Positions 47,024-54,140 of a stretch of DNA of 64,000 nt are shown in pieces. The position numbers and the translations under genes are program-made. This DNA comes from Aeromicrobium endophyticum (GTDB taxonomy: Bacteria; Actinomycetota; Actinomycetes; Propionibacteriales; Nocardioidaceae): contig NZ_QUBR01000001.1 of NCBI RefSeq assembly GCF_003586285.1, positions 1,915,373 to 1,979,372 on the forward strand. The letters are read 5' to 3'. Position 1 is the stretch's first letter. Every line of letters starts with the position of its first letter. The notes under the pieces were generated by a model. The model had not been told where the DNA came from and did not search any database. It was given only the letters and a program-made list of their open reading frames with translations.

Positions 47024-47058
47024 GGTGGTCCCGGACGTTCTCGACGTTCGGGACCACC
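47024..47058. terminator. Hairpin between SfnB-like and OsmC genes
   Basis: GGTGGTCCCG (47024-47033) pairs perfectly with CGGGACCACC (47049-47058) around a 15-nt loop. It lies after the SfnB-like stop on the minus strand and may end or attenuate transcription into osmC. Confidence 0.6.
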
Positions 47059-47094
47059 TCGCGGGACACGGTGTTCCGTGCTACTTCGCGTGGC

Positions 47095-48336
47095 TCACGT
47101 GTACCAGGACGGCTCCGGCACCCGGCCCAGCAGCGCGTACTCCCCGACCTCGCGGCGCTTGTAGGCGACGGGGTCGTGCAGCGTGTGCGTGCGGGCGTTG
47201 CGCCAGTAGATGTCGAGGCCGACCGAGCTGCTCGTGGCGCGGGCTCCCGTCAGCTCGTAGATCGTGGTGCCGACCGCGAGCGCGACATCGGTCGTCAGCT
47301 GCTTGACCGCCGCGATGCGGACGGCTGCGTGCCCACGCTGCTCGGGCGTCAGGGCCTCCCGCTCGGCGTGCAACAGCCCGGAGATCTCGGCACCCGCGGC
47401 GTCGGCGAGCGCCTCAGCGGCCCACACCTGCGACTGGAGGCGTCCGTAGCCCTCGAGGATGTACCACTCCTCGGACGCGCTCTGCTTGTCGTCGCCGCCG
47501 TAGGGCCACGCGCGGGTGTTCTTGCGCGTGTAGGCCGTCCCGGCCTTCAGACCGCCCTGGGCGATGCCGAGGTAGAAGTTGGCGAAGACCAGCTGGATCG
47601 TCGGCAGGTTGAGCGTGCCGTAGGTCAGCTCGATCGGCTCCTTGTCGACGTAGCCGGCCGCGGCGGCCCACGGGATGCGCACGTCCGTGATCGTCACGCC
47701 GCCCGACTCGGTGAGCCGCTGGCCGAGGTTGTCCCAGTCGTCGTGGAAGACGATGCCGTCCTGCTGCGTCGGGACGATCGCGAACACGTGCTTCTCGGTC
47801 CCCTCGAGGACCCCCTCCAGAACGGTCAGGTCGCTGACCTTCGAGCCGGTCGAGAACGACTTGCGGCCGTTGTAGACCAGCTCGTCGCCGTCCTCCGTGA
47901 TCGACAGGTCGTTGTCGCGCGGGTTGACGGCACCGCCGAAGAAGAAGTCGTTGGTGGTGTACAGCTCCTCGACCGCGGCGATCTGCGCGGGCGTGCCGAC
48001 CAGGCGGACGGCCCACGCCCACAGGTAGTGGTAGCCGATGAGCTGGCCGATCGAGCCGTCGCCGGAGGCGATCTCGCGGATGACCCGGTAGGCGGTCTCC
48101 CACGTCTCGCCGGCCCCGCCGTGCTCGACGGGGCCGAGCAGGGTCACCAGGCCTGCATCCTTGAGCAGCTGCACCTCGGCGGTCGGGACGGCCTGCGCGC
48201 GGTCGCGCTCGACGGCGTCCGTCGCGAGGATGCCGGCGACGTCGGCGGCGCGGTCGAGCCAGCCGGCGGTGGTGGTGGGACGGGGCTGATCGGCCCACGG
48301 GGAGGAGGCGAGGGCCTCGTGAACGGTGGTCGTCAT
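47095..48336 (-). CDS. SfnB/DszC-like flavin monooxygenase
   Basis: A 413-residue protein of the acyl-CoA dehydrogenase superfamily, closest by motif to SfnB and dibenzothiophene monooxygenase DszC: LVYNGRKSFSTGSKVSD, WDNLGQRLTESGGV, and the C-terminal IYWRNARTHTLHDPVAYK with YALLGRVPEPSWYT. It most likely oxygenates a sulfide or sulfone with FMNH2. ATG 48336 gives the family N-terminus; the frame is open to 48510 over two palindromes. It follows sfnG (dimethyl sulfone monooxygenase), as SfnB does in other bacteria. Confidence 0.87.
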   Translation of the reverse strand: MTTTVHEALASSPWADQPRPTTTAGWLDRAADVAGILATDAVERDRAQAVPTAEVQLLKDAGLVTLLGPVEHGGAGETWETAYRVIREIASGDGSIGQLIGYHYLWAWAVRLVGTPAQIAAVEELYTTNDFFFGGAVNPRDNDLSITEDGDELVYNGRKSFSTGSKVSDLTVLEGVLEGTEKHVFAIVPTQQDGIVFHDDWDNLGQRLTESGGVTITDVRIPWAAAAGYVDKEPIELTYGTLNLPTIQLVFANFYLGIAQGGLKAGTAYTRKNTRAWPYGGDDKQSASEEWYILEGYGRLQSQVWAAEALADAAGAEISGLLHAEREALTPEQRGHAAVRIAAVKQLTTDVALAVGTTIYELTGARATSSSVGLDIYWRNARTHTLHDPVAYKRREVGEYALLGRVPEPSWYT

Positions 48337-48380
48337 AGTCTTTCCTTGTCTGGTTTCTCTAGCGGGATTCTTCGGACACG

Positions 48381-48408
48381 CCTGCCGGGTCCTGGTCGAC
48401 CCGGCAGG
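48381..48408. terminator. Perfect hairpin between sfnG and the SfnB-like gene
   Basis: CCTGCCGGGTC (48381-48391) pairs with GACCCGGCAGG (48398-48408) over a 6-nt loop. On the minus strand it lies 45 nt upstream of the SfnB-like start, in a place where it could limit read-through from sfnG. Confidence 0.6.
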
Positions 48409-48424
48409 CCTTTCTCGGTGTGAC

Positions 48425-48463
48425 CCTCGAGCCTGTCGAGAGGGCCTCTCGACAGGCTCGAGG
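48425..48463. repeat. 19-bp perfect inverted repeat (CTCGAGCCTGTCGAG type)
   Basis: Two 19-nt arms (48425-48443 and 48445-48463) are exact reverse complements with one base between them. It begins 9 nt after the sfnG stop. The sequence 'cgacaggctcgag' is a recurrent intergenic palindrome in Actinobacteria and may act as a terminator; the extreme symmetry also suits a mobile palindromic unit. Confidence 0.8.
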
Positions 48464-48472
48464 AGCAGGGAT

Positions 48473-49618
48473 TCAGCGGGCGGGGGCGAGCTCGCCGGCG
48501 CGGACGGCATCCGCCTCGAGCTCGCGGACGATCGGCAGCACCTTCTCGCCGAAGTAGGCGATGTCCTCGAGGTAGTGCAGGAAGCCGAGCAGGAACAGGT
48601 CGACGCCGAGCTTCTTGTACTCCACGATGCGCGTCGCGACCTGCTCGGGCGTGCCGATCAGTCCGGTGCGGAAGCCGTCGTTGTACTGGACGAGGTCGCG
48701 GGTCGTGGAGTCCGCCCACATGCCCTTGCCGTCGCCGCTGGACGCGCCGGCCTGCCGCACGGCCTGGCGGAAGCCCTCGACCGCCTCGGGGTTGGCCTTG
48801 GCGATGATCTCCTCGAGCACCGCGTGGGCCTCGTCCTCGGAGTCGCGGGCCACGACGAAGCCGTTGAGGCCGAACTTCGGCGGCGTCGCGCGTCCGGCCA
48901 GGGCGGCGTTCTGGTTGACCTCGAGGTACTGCTCGGTGAAGCCGTCGAAGTCCTTGCCGTTGGAGAAGTACCAGTCGGCGACGGTGCCACCGTTGCGGCG
49001 GGCCGCCGTGGAGTTGCCGCCCTGGAAGATCTCGGGGTGCGCGCGGCCCGGCACGTCGACAGGCGCGGGCCGCAGGGTGAAGTCGTGGATGCGGTAGAAG
49101 TCGCCGAGGTGGGTGAACCCTCCCCCTCCATCCTGCGCCGAGGTCCACAACCCACGCAGGACACGGATGAACTCCTCGCTGCGGCGGTAGCGCTCGTCGT
49201 GCTCGAGCCAGGCCTCGCCGAGGCCCGTGAACTCGTCCTTGAACCAGCCGCTCACGACGTTCACCGCAGCCCGGCCACCCGAGATGTGGTCGGCGGTGAT
49301 GATGAACTTCGCGAGGACGGCGGGGTGCCACAGGCCGGGGTGGATGGCGGCGATGACCTTGAGCTTCTCGGTCTGGGTCAGCAGGGCCAGCGAGAGGCTC
49401 GTCGACTCGTGCTGCTGGTCGGCGCCGTACGACGCCGTGTAGCGCACCTGGCTGAGGGCGTACTCGAAGCCGACCTTCTCGGCGAGCTGGGCGACCTCGA
49501 CGTTGAACTCGTACGACCAGTCGGTGCGTTGCTCGATCGTGCTGGTGACGAGGCCGCCGGAGACGTTGGGGACCCAGTAGGCGAACTTCAGCGGGTCCTG
49601 GGCAGTGTGTTCGGGCAT
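48473..49618 (-). CDS. sfnG: Dimethyl sulfone monooxygenase SfnG
   Basis: A 381-residue LLM enzyme that oxidises dimethyl sulfone to methanesulfinate with FMNH2 and O2. Sequence features follow Pseudomonas SfnG closely: LKFAYWVPNVSGGLV and IEQRTDWSYEFN at the start, AVNVVSGWFKDEF for the FMN region, HDERYRRSEEFIRVLRG, GGNSTAARRNG and LVQYNDGFRTGLIGTPEQVA. The ATG has GAAGGGA 9 nt upstream and a 100-nt leader holding a small cysteine-containing ORF. Confidence 0.92.
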   Translation of the reverse strand: MPEHTAQDPLKFAYWVPNVSGGLVTSTIEQRTDWSYEFNVEVAQLAEKVGFEYALSQVRYTASYGADQQHESTSLSLALLTQTEKLKVIAAIHPGLWHPAVLAKFIITADHISGGRAAVNVVSGWFKDEFTGLGEAWLEHDERYRRSEEFIRVLRGLWTSAQDGGGGFTHLGDFYRIHDFTLRPAPVDVPGRAHPEIFQGGNSTAARRNGGTVADWYFSNGKDFDGFTEQYLEVNQNAALAGRATPPKFGLNGFVVARDSEDEAHAVLEEIIAKANPEAVEGFRQAVRQAGASSGDGKGMWADSTTRDLVQYNDGFRTGLIGTPEQVATRIVEYKKLGVDLFLLGFLHYLEDIAYFGEKVLPIVRELEADAVRAGELAPAR

Positions 49619-49670
49619 GGCAGAACGGTCCCTTCGGGGATGGGTGATGGGGAGGACGGGCGGGGTGTCG

Positions 49671-49718
49671 TCAGTGACGACAGCGGCGGCAGACGGCGCC
49701 GGTGACCGGTGTGCTCAT
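49671..49718 (-). CDS. Candidate cysteine-containing leader peptide (uORF) of sfnG
   Basis: A 15-residue ORF, MSTPVTGAVCRRCRH, ending in TGA. TACCGT (complement of 49726-49731) ends 7 nt before the ATG, so it is the first thing translated. Two Cys codons (positions 10 and 13) and three Arg near the end suit a peptide whose translation senses cysteine or cysteinyl-tRNA. Promoter-to-ATG spacing and the ATGAGCAC opening are identical to the uORF at 38851-38780. The sfnG start is 52 nt after the uORF stop codon. Confidence 0.6.
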   Translation of the reverse strand: MSTPVTGAVCRRCRH

Positions 49719-49725
49719 GTCGCCG

Positions 49726-49731
49726 ACGGTA
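49726..49731 (-). promoter_or_regulatory. -10 box of the sfnG leader transcript
   Basis: TACCGT on the minus strand, 7 nt before the uORF ATG. No clear -35 is seen. The rest of the gap to 49880 shows only short direct repeats (GGAGAAGC twice at 49806-49820). Confidence 0.5.
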
Positions 49732-49880
49732 GGTCGGCTCGGGTCGGCGGAGCGGGCGTGTCACGACGTGGACGGGCGCCAGGAGCCAGGTCATCCGTGC
49801 TATCCGGAGAAGCGGAGAAGCGCATACATGCGGGCGGTCGATCCGGTGCGCTTCTCCGCACTTCTGGGCTGGGGACGAGG

Positions 49881-51203
49881 TCAGCCGAGGACGCGGTCGA
49901 GGTAGGGGTTGCTGAACGTCCGGCCCGGGTCGAGCTCGTCGCGCACGGCCACGAAGTCGTCGAAGCGGCGGTACGTCCGCCGGAGGTACGAGGCGTCGAG
50001 CGAGTGGAGCTTGCCCCAGTGCGGGCGGCCCTCGTGGGCGGTGAAGATGTCCTGCACGGCGGCGAAGTAGTCGCGGTAGTCGCTGCGCCAGTACTGGTGC
50101 ACCGCGACGTAGCAGTTGTCGCGCTCGTGGCCGGTCGACATCCAGACGTCGTCGGCAGCGGTGAAGCGCACCTCGATCGGGAACGAGATGGCCTCGTGCC
50201 CGGCGCCGAACCACGACGCCAGCTCGCCGAGCACGTGCGGCAGCGCCTCGCGGGGCATCGCGAACTCCGACTCGCGGAAGCGCACGTCGCGCGACGACAC
50301 GAACACCTCGAACGAGTCGTCGACGTACTCGCGCGCCGACAGCACCGAGGCCGCGACGGCGTTGACCCGCGGGATCCACGACCGCTGGCGCGACACGACG
50401 CGGTTGAGGCCCTCGAAGGCGACGTTGCTCAGCAGCTCGTCGTCGACCCAGCGCCGCACGCGTCCGAGCGGCTGCTTGGGGGCGCCGTCGGGGACGCGGT
50501 TGTTGCGCTTGGTCAGCGTCTTGGTGGTGTGCGGGAACCAGTAGAACTCGAAGTGGTCGTTGTCGTCGACGAGTGGGCCGAGCTGCTCCAGCACCGCCGG
50601 CAGGGCCATGGGCTCCTCGCGGGCGTGCAGCAGGAAGGCGGGCACGCACTGCAGCGTGACCTCGGTGACGATCCCCAGCGCGCCCAGCGTCACCCGGCCG
50701 GCCCCGAACCACGGGTGCTGCTCGTCGATCTCGAGCACCTCGCCCGCGGCGGTGACGAGCTGGACGCCGACGACCGCCGCCGAGATGCCGAACAGGCGTC
50801 CGCCCGTGCCGTGGGTGCCGGTCGAGATCGCGCCGGCGACCGACTGCGGGTCGACGTCGCCGAGGTTGGGCAGGGCCAGTCCGCGCGCGAGCAGCAGCGG
50901 GTTGAGGTCGTGCAGCGAGATGCCGGCCTGCACGCGCACCCGGGCCGTGTCTGCGTCGACCGCGACGATCGAGGCCATGCGGTCGAGGCGCACCAGGACG
51001 CCGTCGGTGGCACCGATCGCCGTGAACGAGTGGCTGGCGCCGATCGCCTTGACCGAGTGCCCTGCGGCGACGGCGTGCTGGACGACCTCCGCGACCTCGG
51101 CGGTCGACGCCGGGTGCGCGACGTGCACGGGGTGCGACTCGGCGCTGCGGCCCCAGTTGGTCCAGTGGTGGCGCCCTGCCTGCTGCACGGCCTGCTCAGC
51201 CAA
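49881..51203 (-). CDS. D-arabinono/L-gulono-1,4-lactone oxidase-family flavoprotein
   Basis: A 440-residue FAD oxidoreductase. The FAD-binding PP-loop region is SVKAIGASHSFTAIGATDG (residues about 50-70) and the ALO C-terminal domain has NCYVAVHQYWRSDYRDYF and FDDFVAVRDELDPGRTFSNPYLDRVLG. It oxidises an aldonolactone or a sugar. The start is set at TTG 51203, 8 nt inside the upstream gene and 9 nt after GAAGGGAAG; GTG 51188 is the alternative. Pairing with a D-amino-acid-lyase-like gene is common in Actinobacteria. Confidence 0.85.
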   Translation of the reverse strand: MAEQAVQQAGRHHWTNWGRSAESHPVHVAHPASTAEVAEVVQHAVAAGHSVKAIGASHSFTAIGATDGVLVRLDRMASIVAVDADTARVRVQAGISLHDLNPLLLARGLALPNLGDVDPQSVAGAISTGTHGTGGRLFGISAAVVGVQLVTAAGEVLEIDEQHPWFGAGRVTLGALGIVTEVTLQCVPAFLLHAREEPMALPAVLEQLGPLVDDNDHFEFYWFPHTTKTLTKRNNRVPDGAPKQPLGRVRRWVDDELLSNVAFEGLNRVVSRQRSWIPRVNAVAASVLSAREYVDDSFEVFVSSRDVRFRESEFAMPREALPHVLGELASWFGAGHEAISFPIEVRFTAADDVWMSTGHERDNCYVAVHQYWRSDYRDYFAAVQDIFTAHEGRPHWGKLHSLDASYLRRTYRRFDDFVAVRDELDPGRTFSNPYLDRVLG

Positions 51204-52359
51204 AGTTCTTCCCTTCGCCTCGGTAGGTCGGCACGACGTCGACGGAGCCGGACGCCTCGACGACCGCGACGGCGTCGAAGCGCTCGCACATCTCACCGGC
51301 CTTCGCGTAGCGCATCACGACGCGGTCGCCGATCGACAGGTCACGGGCGGCGCGGCCCTTGACGGGGCTCTGCACCTCGCCGGCACCCTCGGTGCCGATG
51401 GGGCTGAGTCCCTGCGGCCAGGTGGGCAGGGGCTGACGGTTCTTGTTGGTCGGGCCCGAGGCGATGTAGCCGCCGGCGAACAGCGTGGCGATGTCCTTGG
51501 CCGGCTTGCGGACGACCGAGAGCACGAAGTACGCGGCGGGCCGCGACTCGAAGGCGTCGTAGCCGTCGAAGAGGACGGGCGAGAACAGGCCGGAGCCGGC
51601 GGTCAGCTCGGTGATCGCCGGGTCCTCGCCGGTGACCTCGAGGCTTCCCGTGCCGCCGGCGTTGACGATCTCGAGCTCGGCGTGCTCACCGACGGCACGC
51701 ACGACCGCGCCGCGCCGCTCGAGCAGCTCGGCCGCCGAGCGGCGCTTGACCAGGCGCACCGCGCGCGAGGAGTCGGGCAGCCCGGCGATCTGGGCGTCGT
51801 AGAACATCACCCCCACCAGGTCGAAGCCGCGCCGCTGCTCGATCGCCGCAGCCAGGCGGCGAGCCTGACGGGCGGTGTGGACGGGGGAGCGGCGCACGCC
51901 GAGGTGGATCGGGCCGAGCTTCAGCGACGCGTCGACGTCGATGCAGACGCGGATGGCCGGGTGGTCGGCGCCGATGAGAGCGTCGATGTGGTCGAGCGAC
52001 TCGGTGCTGTCGACCATCACCGTGACGGCGGCGCGACGTTGGTCGTCGGCCACGAGGTCGAGCAGGGCCGCGCGGCTCGCGGTGGGGTAGGCCAGCAGGA
52101 TGTCGTCGAAGCCGTGGTCGGCGAGCCAGTTCGACTCGGCCAGCGAGTACGACATGACGCCCGCGAAGCCGTCGCGCGCCAGCGTCTGCTCGATGATCGA
52201 CCGCACGCGCACCGACTTGCTGGCCACGCGGATCGGCACCCCGCCTGCTCGGCGCACGAGGTCGTCGGCATTGGCCCACAGAGCCGGCGCGTCGACGAGG
52301 GCGAACGGTGTCTCGATCTGGCTCGTCGCGTCGAGCAGCCGCTCGAAGGAGGCATCCAT
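51196..52359 (-). CDS. PLP-dependent alanine-racemase-fold amino acid deaminase/aldolase
   Basis: A 387-residue fold-type III PLP enzyme related to D-threonine aldolase and D-serine dehydratase. The PLP Lys is in RVASKSVRV (about residue 48); HLGVRRSP, GGTGS (phosphate-binding loop) and the beta-barrel C-terminal domain follow. Metal-dependent members act on D-serine or D-threonine; which is used here is unclear. ATG 52359 has GATACT 6 nt upstream. It is coupled to the lactone oxidase gene. Confidence 0.82.
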   Translation of the reverse strand: MDASFERLLDATSQIETPFALVDAPALWANADDLVRRAGGVPIRVASKSVRVRSIIEQTLARDGFAGVMSYSLAESNWLADHGFDDILLAYPTASRAALLDLVADDQRRAAVTVMVDSTESLDHIDALIGADHPAIRVCIDVDASLKLGPIHLGVRRSPVHTARQARRLAAAIEQRRGFDLVGVMFYDAQIAGLPDSSRAVRLVKRRSAAELLERRGAVVRAVGEHAELEIVNAGGTGSLEVTGEDPAITELTAGSGLFSPVLFDGYDAFESRPAAYFVLSVVRKPAKDIATLFAGGYIASGPTNKNRQPLPTWPQGLSPIGTEGAGEVQSPVKGRAARDLSIGDRVVMRYAKAGEMCERFDAVAVVEASGSVDVVPTYRGEGKNFG

Positions 52360-52469
52360 CCGGTCAGTATCCCGCAGGCGAGGATCATGCCGGGGCGTCG
52401 ACGTCGGTACCTGTGTGCCGGGAGCGAGGCCGTGGCCCCCTACGATGGAGGCTCGGGCCTGGCCCGTAC

Positions 52470-52542
52470 GCCTCTGTAGCTCAGTCGGTAGAGCGCCTTA
52501 CTTGTAATAAGGATGTCGCGGGTTCGAATCCTGTCGGAGGCT
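52470..52542 (+). tRNA. tRNA-Thr (anticodon TGT)
   Basis: A 73-nt cloverleaf: acceptor GCCTCTG/CGGAGGC, D stem GCTC/GAGC, anticodon stem CCTTA/TAAGG with loop CTTGTAA (TGT at positions 34-36), and T loop TTCGAAT. CCA is not encoded. TACGAT at 52441-52446 is a suitable -10 box. Confidence 0.95.
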
Positions 52543-52776
52543 CCGATGCGACATCCCGCACGCGACGCGAAGGATGACGGCTCCCCTTGCCTCGCGCGTG
52601 GGTGAGCGGCCCGCCGAGGGCAGCCGCCAGGACTGAGGCGGGTCGAATCGCCTGTCCTGCTCATCACCGCTCCCGTGAAAGCGCATGTCGCGGCCTCGAT
52701 CGAACTACCATCGAGTACGGACCATGCGACCCGTGATGACCGACGAGGCGCAGCGACAAGGCGGGAGATGCCTGGG

Positions 52777-53757
52777 ATGGCTGCCGGACCCCGCAACGTC
52801 TCGCTCGTGTCGACGCCGTCGGCCGACGTCCTCGAGAGGGCAGAGCGTCTGGTCGGGCTGCTCAAGGACCTCGTGCGCTGCGACGCGATCGCGCTGAGCG
52901 CCGTCAACCCCTTCGAGGCCGATCCGCACCACGAGCTGCTCGCTGCCGATGGATATCCGGCTGCGCCGCTGCGAGCCCTGCTGAGCGACTTCGTGCCCGA
53001 GAGCGACAACCCGGGGTTCCGGGTGACTCGCAACGAGGTGCGTACCGGGCTCCGTTGGTCAGACCTCGCCCGCGACTGGGACGTCCACTTCGAGGCGACG
53101 AGCGTGGCCGAGCGCTACCTGCTTCCCGCGGGCTTCCACGAAGGTCTCTCGGCCTGTCTCTGGTTGCCCGACGGAACCCACGTGGGTGCCATCCACATGA
53201 ACTGGGAGAACGCCCGCTCGGCGACCGACGAGCGGCGGCAGATCACGGAGCGTTTCCTCCCCCTCGTCGCGGAGGTCAGCAACGTGCTGCAGTCCCACCG
53301 TGTCGTGGCGGACGAGGTGCACGGTGATGCGCATGTCGCGCTGCTGGTCGCGTCGGGGCTCGACCACCACGTGCCAGGCCGCGACGTCGGCCCCGTGCTT
53401 CGGGCGGACGGCACGCTGTGGCCACGGCTTGTGGCGTCCCGCGGCGACCTTCGGGGTCGCTACCTGTGGATGGAGCCGGGCGGGACCTGCCACAGCATCG
53501 AGCTCACGGGCTGCGCCGGCGGCGTCGTGCTGGTGGCCGAACGTGAGGTCCCGCCACCGTACGGGCTGTCCGCTCGCGAGCTGGAGGTCGTCACGCTGCT
53601 GGCGACCGGCGCGAGCAACCCGGAGATCGCGCACACGCTGGTCGTGAGCCGTCGCACGGTGTCGACCCACGTCGAGCACGTCCTGGGCAAGCTCGGTGTG
53701 CCGTCGCGGGCCGGTGTCGCCGCTCGCGCGATCCGTGAGGGACTCCTGCTGCTGTAG
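52777..53757 (+). CDS. LuxR-family regulator with a GAF-like N-terminal part
   Basis: A 326-residue regulator. The first 250 residues look like a GAF/sensor domain (WDVHFEATSVAERYLLPAGF, CLWLPDGTHVGAIHMNWE), and the last 65 are a LuxR HTH: LSARELEVVTLLATGASNPE with RRTVSTHVEHVLGKLG. No receiver domain, so it probably binds a small molecule directly. ATG 52777 is favoured by GCGGGAG 10 nt upstream; ATG 52768 and an open frame from 52675 are alternatives. It precedes the five-gene transporter/amidase operon and is its likely regulator. Confidence 0.85.
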   Translation: MAAGPRNVSLVSTPSADVLERAERLVGLLKDLVRCDAIALSAVNPFEADPHHELLAADGYPAAPLRALLSDFVPESDNPGFRVTRNEVRTGLRWSDLARDWDVHFEATSVAERYLLPAGFHEGLSACLWLPDGTHVGAIHMNWENARSATDERRQITERFLPLVAEVSNVLQSHRVVADEVHGDAHVALLVASGLDHHVPGRDVGPVLRADGTLWPRLVASRGDLRGRYLWMEPGGTCHSIELTGCAGGVVLVAEREVPPPYGLSARELEVVTLLATGASNPEIAHTLVVSRRTVSTHVEHVLGKLGVPSRAGVAARAIREGLLLL

Positions 53758-53763
53758 CCGCCG

Positions 53764-53842
53764 ATCGGTCGGCACCGCGTACGACAGGTCCTGCGAATAC
53801 GTCAACTGACCGATGACCGGGCGGTCGCGGCGAACCTACGCT
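53764..53842 (+). promoter_or_regulatory. Promoter region of the symporter-amidase operon
   Basis: A -10 box TACGCT lies at 53837-53842. Upstream, ATCGGTC (53764-53770) and its inverted copy GACCGAT (53808-53814) are separated by 37 nt and could be half-sites for the LuxR protein. No clear -35. Confidence 0.4.
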
Positions 53843-53900
53843 GCTGACTCCGCCGCACCGGTCCGTCAGCATGGCCGGTCTGACCGCAAGGGATCCGCGC

Positions 53901-54140
53901 ATGAGACCAGCACCCGCCTCGCCGACCACCCGGGCGGCAGCGCCCTTCGTGGCCCTGTTCGCCCTGATCTACGCCATCGCGCTCCTGCCGCCGGTGTACG
54001 TCGGACTCACCCGGCAGCACGGCCTGATCGCCGCCGTCCCGGTCTCGGTCTGGTACCTCCTGATCGTCTCGGCAGCCGCCATCGCCGCGACGACCGGGCT
54101 CTGGGTCGCCGAGCGACGTCGAGGGGAGCTGGACCGATGA
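53901..54140 (+). CDS. Small two-helix membrane protein (DUF3311/YhdT-like)
   Basis: A 79-residue protein with two membrane helices (about residues 13-33 and 43-66), the first reading FVALFALIYAIALLPPVYVG. Small proteins of this kind precede sodium:solute symporters (for example YhdT before PanF) and may assist them. ATG 53901 has AAGGGAT 6 nt upstream and is preferred to 53871, which lacks a site. The stop overlaps the symporter ATG by 4 nt. Confidence 0.72.
   Translation: MRPAPASPTTRAAAPFVALFALIYAIALLPPVYVGLTRQHGLIAAVPVSVWYLLIVSAAAIAATTGLWVAERRRGELDR

Noticed and set aside
46975..47094. Possible leader peptide before osmC
   Set aside because: No short ORF with Cys codons after a TANNNT box; the gap holds a hairpin and a normal ribosome binding site.
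52543..52776. Further RNA gene after tRNA-Thr
   Set aside because: Only a bulged 10-bp hairpin (52629-52658) is visible; no cloverleaf or known RNA pattern.
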